A DNA stretch of 64,000 nucleotides from JAEUMG01 sp963805405 (GCA_963805405.1 CAWDUC010000010.1:21142-85141); one strand, 5' to 3'; positions 39,408 to 48,678 are shown, counted from the stretch's first letter. Program-made: numbers and translations. The notes: generated from the letters alone by a model not told the origin.

Positions 39408-40937
39408 TTATGCTGCCTGTCGCGCCAGCCCTGGGCGCTGCCGGTAGCTCAAGGCTTCTGCGATGTGAAGGCGCGATGGTTTTTCCTTGCCTTCGAGATC
39501 GGCCAAGGTACGCGCCACCCTTAACACCCGATGATAGCCCCGTGCCGACAAGGCCATCGCGTCGGCGGCCTCGCGCAACAGGCGCAAACCTTGTTCGTCG
39601 GGCCTGGCGATCTCCTCGAGCAATCCGCCATCGGCTTCGGCGTTGGTGCGAAATTGCGGCAGGCCCAGCGCCTCGAAGCGCGCCCGCTGGCGCAAGCGCG
39701 CCGCAAACACCCGCGCCGCGATGTCGGCGCTCGCCTCTTTCGGCGGCGGCAGGGTCAGGTCCGAGGCCCTGACCGCCGGCAGTTCGATCTGGATATCCAT
39801 GCGGTCGAGCAATGGACCCGATATCCGCGCCTGGTAGTCGGAAGCGCAGCGCGGACCCCGCGCGCAGGATAGGCCGGCTTCGCTATTGCCGCATTTGCAC
39901 ATGTTCATGGCCGCGATCATCTGGAAGCGCGCCGGATAGGTGACGTGATAATTGGCCCGCGCCACCAGGATTTCGCCCGATTCGAGCGGCTGGCGCAGCG
40001 ATTCGAGCACGCGGGGCTGGAATTCCGGCAACTCGTCGAGAAACAGCACGCCGTGGTGGGCGAGTGCCATTTCGCCGGGCTTGGCCTTGAGCCCGCCGCC
40101 GACCAATGCCGGCTGGCTTGCCGAATGATGCGGCGCCCGGAAAGGGCGGCGGCGCGACAGCCGGCCTTCGCCCAGTTCTCCGGCGAGCGAGGCGATCATG
40201 CTGGCTTCCAGCATCTCGCGGGCATCCATCGGCGGCAGGATGGAGGGCAGGCGCTGCGCCAGCATGGATTTGCCGGCACCCGGCGGCCCGACCATCAACA
40301 GGTGATGACCGCCGGCGGCCGCCACTTCGAGCGCGCGCTTTGCCGCCTCCTGGCCCTTGACGTCCTTGAGGTCGAGGGCTTGCGGCATGTCTTCTGCAAT
40401 CGCCGGTTTTGGCCGCGACAGGACCTGGCTTCCCTTCACATGATTGATCAGTTGCACGATCGTGCCCGGCGCCAGGATATCGACATCCTCGCCCGCCCAG
40501 GCCGCCTCGGCACCGCAGGCCTTGGGACAGATGAGGCCCATATCGCGGCCATTGGCGGCCATCGCCGCCGGCAGCACGCCGGCGACGGCGGTAATCGAGC
40601 CATCGAGCGACAACTCGCCGAGCACCACATAGCGCTGCACGAAATCGGGTGGCACGATGCCCATGGCGCTGAGCACGCCAAGCGCAATCGGCAGGTCGTA
40701 ATGGCTGCCTTCCTTGGGCAAATCCGCTGGCGAGAGATTGACGGTCAATCGCCGCGCCGGCAGCGCCAGCCCTACCGCATAGAGCGCGGCACGTACCCGC
40801 TCGCGACTTTCGCCGACGGCCTTGTCGGGGAGGCCGACGATATTGAACACGACGTTGCCGGCTGATAACTGCACCTGGACATCGACCGGCATGGCCTCGA
40901 TGCCGCGGAAAGCCACCGTTGCAACATGCGATGTCAT
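39408..40937 (-). CDS. comM: YifB/ComM-family Mg-chelatase-like AAA+ ATPase
   Basis: Intact, 509 residues. An N-terminal S5-fold domain (GIEAMPVDVQVQLSAGNVVF) with Lon-like LGVLSAMGIVPP is followed by the AAA+ core: Walker A LLMVGPPGAGKSMLAQRLPS, Walker B VLFLDELPEFQPRVLESLRQ, and the C-terminal Mg_chelatase_C with LSARGYHRVLRVARTLADLE. Four Cys in NMCKCGNSEAGLSCARGPRC form the family's metal-binding insert. In Vibrio, ComM is a branch-migration helicase for natural transformation; the family is far wider than competence. A single leftward gene next to gshB. Confidence 0.93.
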   Translation of the reverse strand: MTSHVATVAFRGIEAMPVDVQVQLSAGNVVFNIVGLPDKAVGESRERVRAALYAVGLALPARRLTVNLSPADLPKEGSHYDLPIALGVLSAMGIVPPDFVQRYVVLGELSLDGSITAVAGVLPAAMAANGRDMGLICPKACGAEAAWAGEDVDILAPGTIVQLINHVKGSQVLSRPKPAIAEDMPQALDLKDVKGQEAAKRALEVAAAGGHHLLMVGPPGAGKSMLAQRLPSILPPMDAREMLEASMIASLAGELGEGRLSRRRPFRAPHHSASQPALVGGGLKAKPGEMALAHHGVLFLDELPEFQPRVLESLRQPLESGEILVARANYHVTYPARFQMIAAMNMCKCGNSEAGLSCARGPRCASDYQARISGPLLDRMDIQIELPAVRASDLTLPPPKEASADIAARVFAARLRQRARFEALGLPQFRTNAEADGGLLEEIARPDEQGLRLLREAADAMALSARGYHRVLRVARTLADLEGKEKPSRLHIAEALSYRQRPGLARQAA

Positions 40938-41111
40938 GAGCGCCGTCCCCTCGCTGATAAGGCAGACCTTACCCTAGGGCGGAGATGAGCGCAAGAACAT
41001 TAATGGAACAACGGAGCGGAGGCGTCGCAGCTAGCTCGGCATCGCCTCGAATCGCGGCCTATCGAGCGGTCTCTGAGCGCTGCATTTCCTGGCACCTCAG
41101 CCTTCCAAACA

Positions 41112-42050
41112 CTATCGCCTGGCTTCTATCGCGTCCCAGATCAGCGCGGCGATATCGGCGCCGCCGAAGCGTTTGACCTGCCTGATGCCGGTCGGCGAGG
41201 TGACATTGATCTCGGTCAGATAATCGCCGATCACGTCGATGCCGACGAAGATCAATCCGCGTTCCTTGAGATCGGGTCCGATGCGCTCGCAGATTTCTCG
41301 ATCCCGCGCGGTGAGCTCCGTTGGCTCGGCGCGCCCGCCCACATGCATGTTGGAGCGGTGATCGGTGGTGGATGGCACGCGATTGATGGCGCCCGCCACT
41401 TCACCATCGACGAGAATGATGCGCTTGTCGCCTTTCCTCACTTCGGGAAGATAGCGCTGCACGATGAAGGGCTCGCGAAACGTCTGTGAGAAGAGTTCAA
41501 GCAGCGAGGCAAAATTCTGATCGCTTTCGGCAAGGCGGAAAACCCCCGCCCCGCCATTGCCGTAGAGAGGCTTGATGATGATGTCGCCGTGGGCGCGCCG
41601 AAAGGCTGCGCATTCCTCCCAGTCGCGGGTGATGAGCGTCGGCGGCATCAAGTCCGGATAGCGCAGCAGGAACAGCTTTTCCGGCGCATCGCGCACCTGC
41701 GCGGGATCGTTCACCACCAGGGTCTTGGGATGAATACGGTCCAGCATATGCGTGATGGTGATGTAATTCATGTCGAAGGGCGGATCCTGGCGCATCAGCA
41801 CAACGTCATAGGTGCCAAGATCGACGCGCCGCCGCTCGCCCAATGTCGCATGATTGCCGCGCTCGTCGCGCACACTCACATCCTGGCCGTGCGCGCTGAG
41901 GCGACCGTCTTCGAAGGCCAGGGCTTTGGGCTGGTAATAGAAGAGCTTGTGCCCGCGCTTTTGGGCTTCGAGCATGAGGGCAAAGGTTGAATCGCCCGCT
42001 ATGTCGATCGATTCGATTGGATCCATTTGGACGGCGACATTGAGCGCCAT
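41112..42050 (-). CDS. gshB: Glutathione synthetase
   Basis: Ligates gamma-glutamylcysteine and glycine using ATP. Intact, 312 residues, an ATP-grasp enzyme starting MALNVAVQMDPIESIDIAGD with MRQDPPFDMNYITITHMLDR near residue 90, GDIIIKPLYGNGGAGVFRLA (nucleotide lid), FIVQRYLPEVRKGDKRIILV and the C-terminal GLIFVGIDVIGDYLTEINVT. It follows yraN by 3 bases and completes the rsmI-yraN-gshB operon. Confidence 0.97.
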   Translation of the reverse strand: MALNVAVQMDPIESIDIAGDSTFALMLEAQKRGHKLFYYQPKALAFEDGRLSAHGQDVSVRDERGNHATLGERRRVDLGTYDVVLMRQDPPFDMNYITITHMLDRIHPKTLVVNDPAQVRDAPEKLFLLRYPDLMPPTLITRDWEECAAFRRAHGDIIIKPLYGNGGAGVFRLAESDQNFASLLELFSQTFREPFIVQRYLPEVRKGDKRIILVDGEVAGAINRVPSTTDHRSNMHVGGRAEPTELTARDREICERIGPDLKERGLIFVGIDVIGDYLTEINVTSPTGIRQVKRFGGADIAALIWDAIEARR

Positions 42051-42053
42051 GTT

Positions 42054-42449
42054 TTACTCTCGGGCTTCAAACGCGTTGGGAATATGGCGCGGCCAGCGGT
42101 AAGGGCTAACGCCGACGATGTCAAAGCGGCAGTCGCCTTTGATCGCGCGATGGTCGCGCGAAATCCAGAAGCGCGAGGCGGCCGAAATTCGTTTCATCTG
42201 GGCTGGTGAAACGGAGAGCAGCGCGGTGTCGAGATCGGCGCGCTGCTTCACTTCGATGAAGACCGTCGCGCGACCGCGCCGCATGATGAGATCGATCTCG
42301 CCATGCGGCGTCTTGAACCGCCGTGCCAGCAAGCGATAGCCTTTGAGGCTGAGGGCGGCGATCGCCAGCGCCTCGGCCCAATGGCCGTGGCGTTCGGCGC
42401 GCCGGCGGCGCGGATCAGTCGCCTTCTTTGAGTTCGAGGAGCCGCGCAT
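42054..42449 (-). CDS. yraN: YraN-family (UPF0102) endonuclease-like protein
   Basis: A 131-residue protein with a restriction-endonuclease-like fold signature: GHWAEALAIAALSLKGYRLL, then the catalytic-type core FKTPHGEIDLIMRRG and TVFIEVKQRADLDTALLSVS (D...ExK). The N-terminal 20 residues are basic. The gene starts inside rsmI (35-base overlap). The molecular function of YraN is not settled; the conserved linkage with rsmI is the main context. Confidence 0.9.
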   Translation of the reverse strand: MRGSSNSKKATDPRRRRAERHGHWAEALAIAALSLKGYRLLARRFKTPHGEIDLIMRRGRATVFIEVKQRADLDTALLSVSPAQMKRISAASRFWISRDHRAIKGDCRFDIVGVSPYRWPRHIPNAFEARE

Positions 42450-43317
42450 AGATCTCCTGCTTGCTCAGGCCGAAGCGCTTGGCAATCTCGGACGCCGCAC
42501 GGCTCGCCGGCATTGACGCGACCGCCTCGCGCAAGGCGGTATCGATCATGCGTTGCGGTGCCGCCTTGGCTTCGACGCCGGGAGGTCCGATGACGAGCGT
42601 GATCTCGCCCTTGAGGCTTTGGCGCTCCGACAAGGCTGCGCGGACCTCGGCCACCCGGCCGCGAATGACTTCTTCATGAAGCTTGGTGAGTTCGCGCCCG
42701 ACTGCCACCTCGCGATCGCCCAAAACGGCGGCAATATCTTCAAGACTGTCGGCCAGGCGGGTTGTCGTGTCGAACATGACGAGGGTCGCCTCGATGCTCT
42801 TCACCTCATCGAGGAAGTGCCGCCGTGCACCGCTGCGCGGTGGCAGGAACCCACAGAACATGAAACGATCGGGCGGTAGGGCCGAAAGTGTTAACGCGTC
42901 GAGCACCGCCGAAGCACCCGGTATGGCCGTCACCGCGATCCCGGCTTCAACCGCCCCTTGCACGAGCTTGTAACCCGGATCGGAAAGCAAAGGACTTCCC
43001 GCATCGCTCACCAAGGCAAGCGCTTGGCCGTCGGCCATCCGCGCCAGGAGTTGGGGCCGCACTTTCGCCGCATTGTGATCATGATAGGGCGAAAGACTGT
43101 TGCGAATGCCGTAGCGGTTGAGGAGTTTCGCCGTCACCCGCGTGTCTTCGCACAGGATGAGGTGGGCTGCGCTCAGGGTTTCGAGTGCGCGCAGAGTAAC
43201 GTCGCCGAGATTGCCGATGGGCGTCGCGGTTACATACAGGCCTGGGCTAAGCGGCGGCGCCTCCAAAACGGCTGCGCCTATGCTATAGCGGTGGGGCGGT
43301 TGGGTGATTTGCGCCAT
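42415..43317 (-). CDS. rsmI: 16S rRNA (cytidine-1402-2'-O)-methyltransferase
   Basis: Methylates the 2'-OH of C1402 in the ribosomal P site. Intact, 300 residues of the SAM-dependent tetrapyrrole-methylase fold: LYVTATPIGNLGDVTLRALE near residue 30, LILCEDTRVTAKLLNRYGIR, ALVSDAGSPLLSDPGYKLV, and VTAIPGASAVLDALTLSALP, FMFCGFLPPRSGARR. The C-terminal ISLSK-like HTH (FGLSKQEIYARLLEL) is typical. It is divergent from the lipoprotein gene with only 26 bases between starts, so the promoters must overlap the coding regions or the true start lies slightly downstream. Confidence 0.96.
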   Translation of the reverse strand: MAQITQPPHRYSIGAAVLEAPPLSPGLYVTATPIGNLGDVTLRALETLSAAHLILCEDTRVTAKLLNRYGIRNSLSPYHDHNAAKVRPQLLARMADGQALALVSDAGSPLLSDPGYKLVQGAVEAGIAVTAIPGASAVLDALTLSALPPDRFMFCGFLPPRSGARRHFLDEVKSIEATLVMFDTTTRLADSLEDIAAVLGDREVAVGRELTKLHEEVIRGRVAEVRAALSERQSLKGEITLVIGPPGVEAKAAPQRMIDTALREAVASMPASRAASEIAKRFGLSKQEIYARLLELKEGD

Positions 43318-43343
43318 CGCGGGAAGAAGGGGCTGAAAAGGTT

Positions 43344-44540
43344 ATGACAATATCGGCCGTCCTGGCCAGTCTAGCGCAGCATCCGGTCTTTCGGGAATGG
43401 CGATATGTTCTGTTCGGCGCACTGGGCTTGTTGCTCGCCGCCTGCAGCTCGTCGAACAATATGGGCAATCTCTTCAGCGACGATCAGTCGGTCGCCAATA
43501 TCCCGACCGGCGGCAGCAAGGTAGCGCTCCTCCTGCCGCTCTCGGCAACGGTCGAGACGCAAAAGATTGCAACCGCCCTCAAGCAGTCGGCTGAAATGGC
43601 GCTTATCGATGCCGGCAATCCCGGCATTACCCTTATCACCAAGGATACCGGCGGTACGCCCGGTGGCGCCAAGGCTGCCGCCGAAGCCGCGATCAATGAA
43701 GGCGCCGAACTGATCCTCGGTCCGCTGCTTTCCACCGAAGTCCAGGCCGTCTCGCCGATCGCGCGTGCGCGGGGCATTAATGTCGTGGCTTTTTCGTCGG
43801 TGAGTTCGGTGGCGGGTTCGGGGACTTTCCTCTTGGCCTTCTTGCCCGAAGAAGAAGTTGGCCGCGTCGTGCGTTATGCCTCGTCCAAGGGCATCCGCAA
43901 TATTGCGGCACTCTACCCGCAGACCCAGTATGGCCAGAAAGTCGAGCAGGCGCTCACCCGCTCGGCTTCGGACTATGGCGCATCCATCGCTGCCGTCGAG
44001 CGCTACCCGCGCCAGCAGGCCGGCCTTTCCAATGCCGTCGCCTCTCTCACCACCGCCATGTCGGCCGACCGCGCCGACGCGCTCTTTCTGCCTGAAGGCG
44101 GCGACATCCTGCGCGCTTTGAGCACCGATCTCGAGCAGAAGGGGATTACGCCGCAATCGACCAAGATCCTCGGTACCGGCCTTTGGTATGACCGCGCCAC
44201 GGCTTCGATCCCGATCGCTCGGGGCGGCTGGTATGCCGGCGTTTCGCCGGAAATGATCGGCAAGTTCGAAAGCCGCTATGCGAAAAACTATGGCAGCAAG
44301 CCGCCGGCCATTGCGAGCCTAGCCTATGACGCGGTGGGCTTGGCCGTCACGCTCAAGAAGACGCGGAGCGGTTTTAGCGGTGCGGCGATCACCAACACGC
44401 TCGGCTTCCAGGGCCAGAACGGCATCTTCCGCTTCCGCCAGAACGGCTTGTGCGAACGCGGCCTCGCCATCCTCGAAATCACCGAAAGCGGCCCGCGGGT
44501 GATCTCGCCGGCGCCGACCCGCTTCGACAGCGGCAGCTAG
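43344..44540 (+). CDS. Penicillin-binding protein activator (LpoA-type) lipoprotein
   Basis: A 398-residue exported lipoprotein: hydrophobic YVLFGALGLLLAACSSSNN gives a lipobox LLAAC, so Cys becomes acylated and the mature protein is tethered to the outer membrane. The rest is a periplasmic-binding-like fold: VALLLPLSATVETQKIATAL, AINEGAELILGPLLSTEVQA, FSSVSSVAGSGTFLLAFLPE and RNIAALYPQTQYGQKVEQAL. This is the LpoA C-terminal-domain family, which in E. coli activates PBP1A; the N-terminal TPR domain of E. coli LpoA is absent. Its stop overlaps the hemW stop region on the other strand. Confidence 0.87.
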   Translation: MTISAVLASLAQHPVFREWRYVLFGALGLLLAACSSSNNMGNLFSDDQSVANIPTGGSKVALLLPLSATVETQKIATALKQSAEMALIDAGNPGITLITKDTGGTPGGAKAAAEAAINEGAELILGPLLSTEVQAVSPIARARGINVVAFSSVSSVAGSGTFLLAFLPEEEVGRVVRYASSKGIRNIAALYPQTQYGQKVEQALTRSASDYGASIAAVERYPRQQAGLSNAVASLTTAMSADRADALFLPEGGDILRALSTDLEQKGITPQSTKILGTGLWYDRATASIPIARGGWYAGVSPEMIGKFESRYAKNYGSKPPAIASLAYDAVGLAVTLKKTRSGFSGAAITNTLGFQGQNGIFRFRQNGLCERGLAILEITESGPRVISPAPTRFDSGS

Positions 44541-45688
44541 CGCGCCAGTTCCGCGATCACCGCATTGAGAAGGCGCCGGCCCTTAGCCGTGGCCTTGAGC
44601 ATTTGATCGGACTGGGCAACAAGCCCTAGCGCGGCGAGCCCGTCGATCCGCGCCTGGTCGAGCGGTCGGCCGGCAAGCCTCTGATAGCGAGCGAGATCGA
44701 TGCCGTCGCTCACCCGCATGCCCATCAGCAGCATCTCGTCGGCCTGCTCGGGCCCTGACAATGGATCATCCGTGATGATGCCGTTGCCCGTCTCCATCAC
44801 GCGCTTCAACCAGGTTTCGGGATGCTTCTCGGCGGCAAGTGCGCGCTTCGTATCGTCGGTCGTGAAGCGGCTATGGGCGCCCGGACCGACCCCGGCATAC
44901 TCGCCATACTGCCAGTAATGCAGGTTGTGTCGCGATTTATCGCCGGGCCGCGCATGGTTTGAAACTTCATAGGCCTGCAGGCCCGCTTTGGCGGTGAGTT
45001 CCTGCGTGACCTCGTAGAGTGCCGCGCCCGTCTCATCGCTGGGCACCGCGAGCTTCCCCTCCGCATGGAGGCGCGCGAAGGCAGTGTCGGGCTCGATGGT
45101 GAGCTGATAGAGCGACATATGGCCCTGCTGTTCGGCCAGCGCCTGTCCAAGTTCGGCAGCCCAGGCTTTTTCGCTCTGGCCGGGTCGCGCATAGATGAGA
45201 TCGAAGGACGAGCGCGGAAAAATCTTCGCCGCCAGGCGATAGGCCTTAAGCGCTTCATCGACGCTGTGCTGGCGTCCCAGCATGCGCAGGCTCTCGGCAT
45301 CGAGCGCTTGCACGCCGACCGAGACACGATTGATGCCGGCGGTACGATAGCCGCGGAAATTCTCGGCCTCCACGCTCGTTGGATTGGCCTCAAGTGTCGC
45401 CTCGACATCTGCCGCCAGCGTCCATAAGGAAGCGATCCGGTCGAGCAAGAGCGCAACCATGGCCGGCGGCATCAAGGACGGCGTGCCGCCGCCGAAAAAG
45501 ATGCTGGTCACGATGCGATCCGGGCTTTGCGCGGCAAACCACGCCAACTCTTGTGCGATTGCTTCGGTAAAGCGATTCGAGTCGATACCTTGATGCCTTA
45601 CATGCGAGTTGAAATCGCAATAAGGGCATTTGGCCTTGCAGAAAGGCCAATGCAAATAGATGCCGAGATTGCGCTCAGAACAGGTCAT
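44537..45688 (-). CDS. hemW: Heme chaperone HemW (radical SAM)
   Basis: Intact, 383 residues from ATG 45688, reading MTCSERNLGIYLHWPFCKAK. The radical SAM cluster is in FCKAKCPYCDFNSH (CxxxCxxC followed by F). IFFGGGTPSLMPPAMVALLL, EATLEANPTSVEAENFRGYR and NRVSVGVQALDAESLRMLGR follow; the C-terminal HemN domain ends the protein. Unlike HemN, which has a CxxxCxxCxC motif, this has the HemW form, pointing to heme trafficking and not coproporphyrinogen oxidation. It overlaps the 3' end of rdgB by 14 bases. Confidence 0.93.
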   Translation of the reverse strand: MTCSERNLGIYLHWPFCKAKCPYCDFNSHVRHQGIDSNRFTEAIAQELAWFAAQSPDRIVTSIFFGGGTPSLMPPAMVALLLDRIASLWTLAADVEATLEANPTSVEAENFRGYRTAGINRVSVGVQALDAESLRMLGRQHSVDEALKAYRLAAKIFPRSSFDLIYARPGQSEKAWAAELGQALAEQQGHMSLYQLTIEPDTAFARLHAEGKLAVPSDETGAALYEVTQELTAKAGLQAYEVSNHARPGDKSRHNLHYWQYGEYAGVGPGAHSRFTTDDTKRALAAEKHPETWLKRVMETGNGIITDDPLSGPEQADEMLLMGMRVSDGIDLARYQRLAGRPLDQARIDGLAALGLVAQSDQMLKATAKGRRLLNAVIAELAR

Positions 45689-46695
45689 CGACCAGCTTCC
45701 TGAAGGCCCGTGCGCGATGCGAAATGGCGTGTTTCGCATGGGGCTCCATCTCGCCGAAAGTGAGGTTCGCGCCTTCGGGAAGGAACATCGGATCATAGCC
45801 GAAGCCCCTGGTGCCGCGCGGCGGCCATGTCAGAATGCCGTCGACGCGGCCCTCATAGCAGCGCGTTTCGCCATCGGGCCAGGTCACCGCGAGAACGCTG
45901 ATGAAATGCGCCTTGCGCTTGTCGGCGGTTGTCGCTCCGATCGCCTGCAGCTTCTCCTCGATATTGCGCATGGCGGCCGCGAAGTCTTTCGAAGGTCCTG
46001 CCCAACGCGCAGAATAGACGCCTGGATCACCGTGTAGCGAGTCGACACATAATCCCGAATCATCGGAAATCGCCGCAAAACCTGATGCCTTTGCCGCATG
46101 CTCGGATTTGAGCGCCGCATTGCCTTCAAAGGTCGTTTCGGTCTCGTCGGGCTCCGGCAATCCGAGATCGCCGGCCATCACCGTCTCGACGTCGAAGGGC
46201 TTGAGCAGATCGTCGATTTCTTTGAGCTTGCCGCGATTGTGACTGGCGACCACCAGCTTCGTGCCCCGCAATGTCCGCTTCTTGCGCGGCAGGTTCCAGA
46301 TGCGCGGCTCGGCGAATTCGACGGAATTGCCGGCGGGATCGCGCACATAGATTGAGCGCCCGCCGCCCGGCCATTCGAAGTCGGCTTCGATTGCTATTCC
46401 GGCTTGCTCGAAATGTGAACGCCAGCGATCGAGGTCGGACGCCTCGGCCCGAAAACAAATATGCCCGGGCCCCTGCGGGCCGTGCGCTGGCGGCACTCCC
46501 AGGCCCCGGCGGTCGCACGGTACTGGTTTTTGCCGGATTGAAGAGCAGCAGGACCTGGTCGCCGCAATAAAAGAATAAATGCCGGTCTTCATTTGCCTGG
46601 AAACACGCGAGCCCGAGCACGCCCTCGTAAAACGGTCGCGCGCTGTCGAGATCTTCGGCATAGAGCACCGTTTCGAGAATGCCCGCCGCCTTCAT
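45675..46695 (-). CDS. rdgB: VOC (glyoxalase-fold) domain joined in frame to RdgB XTP/dITP pyrophosphatase (one frameshift)
   Basis: The first ~140 residues (ATG 46695) are a VOC domain: MKAAGILETVLYAEDLDSAR, GVLGLACFQANEDRHLFFYC, and after an extra base near 46530, GPQGPGHICFRAEASDLDRW and RSIYVRDPAGNSVEFAEPRI. With no stop the frame passes through WNLPRKKRTLRG into RdgB: TKLVVASHNRGKLKEIDDLL, AISDDSGLCVDSLHGDPGVY, and TRGFGYDPMFLPEGANLTFG. RdgB cleans non-canonical purine nucleotides from the pool. A TTG at 46271 could start a separate 198-residue RdgB, so the join may be two genes without a stop or a real fusion. The ATG overlaps the rph stop (ATGA). Confidence 0.85.
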
Positions 46696-47405
46696 GCAAT
46701 CGCGGCCTTCTGCAGTTCCACCAATTCCGAGATGCCCTTGCGCGCCAAAGCGAGGAGTTCGTTGAAGCGGCTCTCGGCGAATGCTTCGCCCTCGGCGGTC
46801 GCCTGGATTTCGACAATGCCGCCCGAACCCGTCATGACGAAATTCGCGTCCGTATGGGCGGTCGAATCCTCGGCATAATCGAGATCGAGCACCGCCATCT
46901 CCCCGCTGATCCCGCAGGAGATGGCCGCTACATGATCCTTGAGCGGTGGCGCCTTGAACATGTTGCGCGATGTCATCCAGGCGATGCAGTCGTGAAGCGC
47001 GATCCAGCTTCCGGTGATCGCCGCGGTGCGGGTCCCGCCATCGGCCTGGATCACATCGCAATCAAGCGTGATCTGGCGCTCGCCCAAGGCCGGGAGATCG
47101 ACCACGGCGCGCAGGGAGCGCCCGACCAGTCTCTGGATTTCCTGGGTACGGCCCGACTGCTTGCCGGAGGCCGCCTCCCGCCGCATCCGCTCGCCGGTGG
47201 CGCGCGGCAGCATGCCATATTCGGCCGTCACCCAGCCTTTGCCGAGGCCCTTGAGCCACGGCGGCACTTTTTCTTCGAGCGTCGCCAGGCACAAAACATG
47301 CGTATCGCCATAGCGCACCAGGCACGAGCCTTCGGCATGCTTCGAGACGCGGCGCTCGAAACTCACCTTGCGCAATTCGTCTGGCTTTCTCCCCGATGGC
47401 CGCAT
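46692..47405 (-). CDS. rph: Ribonuclease PH
   Basis: Trims tRNA 3' ends phosphorolytically. Intact, 237 residues: MRPSGRKPDELRKVSFERRV, GKGWVTAEYGMLPRATGERM, SGRTQEIQRLVGRSLRAVVD (phosphate-binding Arg) and VIQADGGTRTAAITGSWIAL. The C-terminus ends VELQKAAIA. It is divergent from hrcA, and its stop overlaps the VOC-RdgB start, so rph-rdgB-hemW form one leftward operon. Confidence 0.97.
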   Translation of the reverse strand: MRPSGRKPDELRKVSFERRVSKHAEGSCLVRYGDTHVLCLATLEEKVPPWLKGLGKGWVTAEYGMLPRATGERMRREAASGKQSGRTQEIQRLVGRSLRAVVDLPALGERQITLDCDVIQADGGTRTAAITGSWIALHDCIAWMTSRNMFKAPPLKDHVAAISCGISGEMAVLDLDYAEDSTAHTDANFVMTGSGGIVEIQATAEGEAFAESRFNELLALARKGISELVELQKAAIA

Positions 47406-47441
47406 GATCGCTCCTTTGCCTGTTGCGGGCGGCTTCTAGAG

Positions 47442-47513
47442 CATCCGCCGCAAAAGTGTGAGCACTTTTGCGATCAGCGAATGCGCCAAAAATACCATCC
47501 GCCGCAAAAGTGT
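47442..47513. repeat. Paired intergenic repeats with a 10-bp palindrome between rph and hrcA
   Basis: CGCAAAAGTG (47449-47458) and CACTTTTGCG (47463-47472) form a perfect 10-bp inverted repeat with TGAG between. The 18-base unit CATCCGCCGCAAAAGTGT occurs twice, at 47442-47459 and 47496-47513, but the second copy has lost the right arm. The sequence resembles interspersed palindromic elements seen in Hyphomicrobiales intergenic regions. It is not CIRCE (TTAGCACTC-N9-GAGTGCTAA), so HrcA autoregulation through CIRCE is not supported here. Confidence 0.6.
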
Positions 47514-47586
47514 CGAGCTATTTTTGAGAACGCGCGAAATCTGTCACAATTGACCGCGCCCCCGCGCATTCCTACATTTGTTGGCC

Positions 47587-48678
47587 ATGAGCATGATACC
47601 GTCCCGGCCCTTCAGCGACGACCGCGCCGCCGGCCTCGCCCAGATCGATCAACGCTCGCGCGAGATTTTCCGGCGCCTCGTCGATACCTATCTCGATACC
47701 GGCGAGCCCGTCGGCTCGCGCACTATCTCGCGCATCCTGCCGACCAATCTCTCGCCCGCCTCGGTCAGGAATGTCATGTCGGACCTGGAGGATGCGGGCC
47801 TCATCTATTCGCCGCATACCTCGGCGGGCCGCGTGCCGACCGAAGCTGGTTTGCGCCTCTTCGTCGATTCGCTCCTCGAAATCGGCTCCCTCACGCCGGA
47901 CGAGCGGGCCCGCATAGATGCCCAGATTGCGGTATCGAGCCGTCCGCGCCGCACCGAGGATGTCCTGTCCGAGGCAACGACGCTCCTTTCCGGCCTGTCC
48001 CATTGTGCCGGTGTCGTCTTGACACCAAAGCTCAATGCCCGCCTCAAGCATATCGAATTCGTCAATCTTGGACCCAATCGCGCGCTCGTCATTTTGGTCG
48101 GCGAGGACGGCAGCGTCGAGAACCGCACGGTTGAATTGCCGCCCGGCTTGCCGCCCGCCGCGCTCATTCAGGCATCCAATTACTTGTCGTCTCGCTTCCA
48201 GGGCAAAACCTTGAGTGAGGTGCAGCGGTCCCTGCGCGAGGATCTCGAGACGTTCAAGCGCGAACTCGACGATGTCTCGACGCGGGTCATCGAGGCCGGC
48301 ATCGCCACCTGGTCGGGCGGCACCGATGCCGACAACAAGATGCTGATCGTGCGCGGCCAGGCCAATCTCATCGAGAATGCGACCGCGTCGGAGGATCTCG
48401 AGCGTGTCCGCCGGCTTTTCGAGGATATCGAAAACCAGAAAGAACTGATCCAGTTGCTCGGCCTTGCCGAGGCGGGCGAAGGGGTGCGCATCTATATTGG
48501 CTCGGAGAATAAGCTTTTCTCGCTGTCCGGCTCCTCCATCATCATCGCGCCCTATCGCAACACGGATGAAAAGATTGTCGGCGTGCTCGGCGTCATCGGT
48601 CCGACCCGCCTTAACTATGCGCGCATTGTTCCGATGGTGGACTACACCGCCCGGGTCATCGGCCGCCTCATCACTTGA
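47587..48678 (+). CDS. hrcA: Heat-inducible transcription repressor HrcA
   Basis: Represses groE-type genes by binding CIRCE elements and is itself stabilised by GroEL. Intact, 363 residues from ATG 47587 (TTG 47578 is an alternative). The N-terminal winged helix has FRRLVDTYLDTGEPVGSRTI and SVRNVMSDLEDAGLIYSPHT; the GAF-like domain includes HIEFVNLGPNRALVILVGED and the end has VGVLGVIGPTRLNYARIVPM. It starts about 180 bases from rph on the other strand and is followed by grpE. Confidence 0.96.
   Translation: MSMIPSRPFSDDRAAGLAQIDQRSREIFRRLVDTYLDTGEPVGSRTISRILPTNLSPASVRNVMSDLEDAGLIYSPHTSAGRVPTEAGLRLFVDSLLEIGSLTPDERARIDAQIAVSSRPRRTEDVLSEATTLLSGLSHCAGVVLTPKLNARLKHIEFVNLGPNRALVILVGEDGSVENRTVELPPGLPPAALIQASNYLSSRFQGKTLSEVQRSLREDLETFKRELDDVSTRVIEAGIATWSGGTDADNKMLIVRGQANLIENATASEDLERVRRLFEDIENQKELIQLLGLAEAGEGVRIYIGSENKLFSLSGSSIIIAPYRNTDEKIVGVLGVIGPTRLNYARIVPMVDYTARVIGRLIT

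Noticed and set aside
47406..47586. CIRCE operator upstream of hrcA
   Set aside because: No TTAGCACTC-N9-GAGTGCTAA pattern is present; the palindrome that is there has a different sequence.
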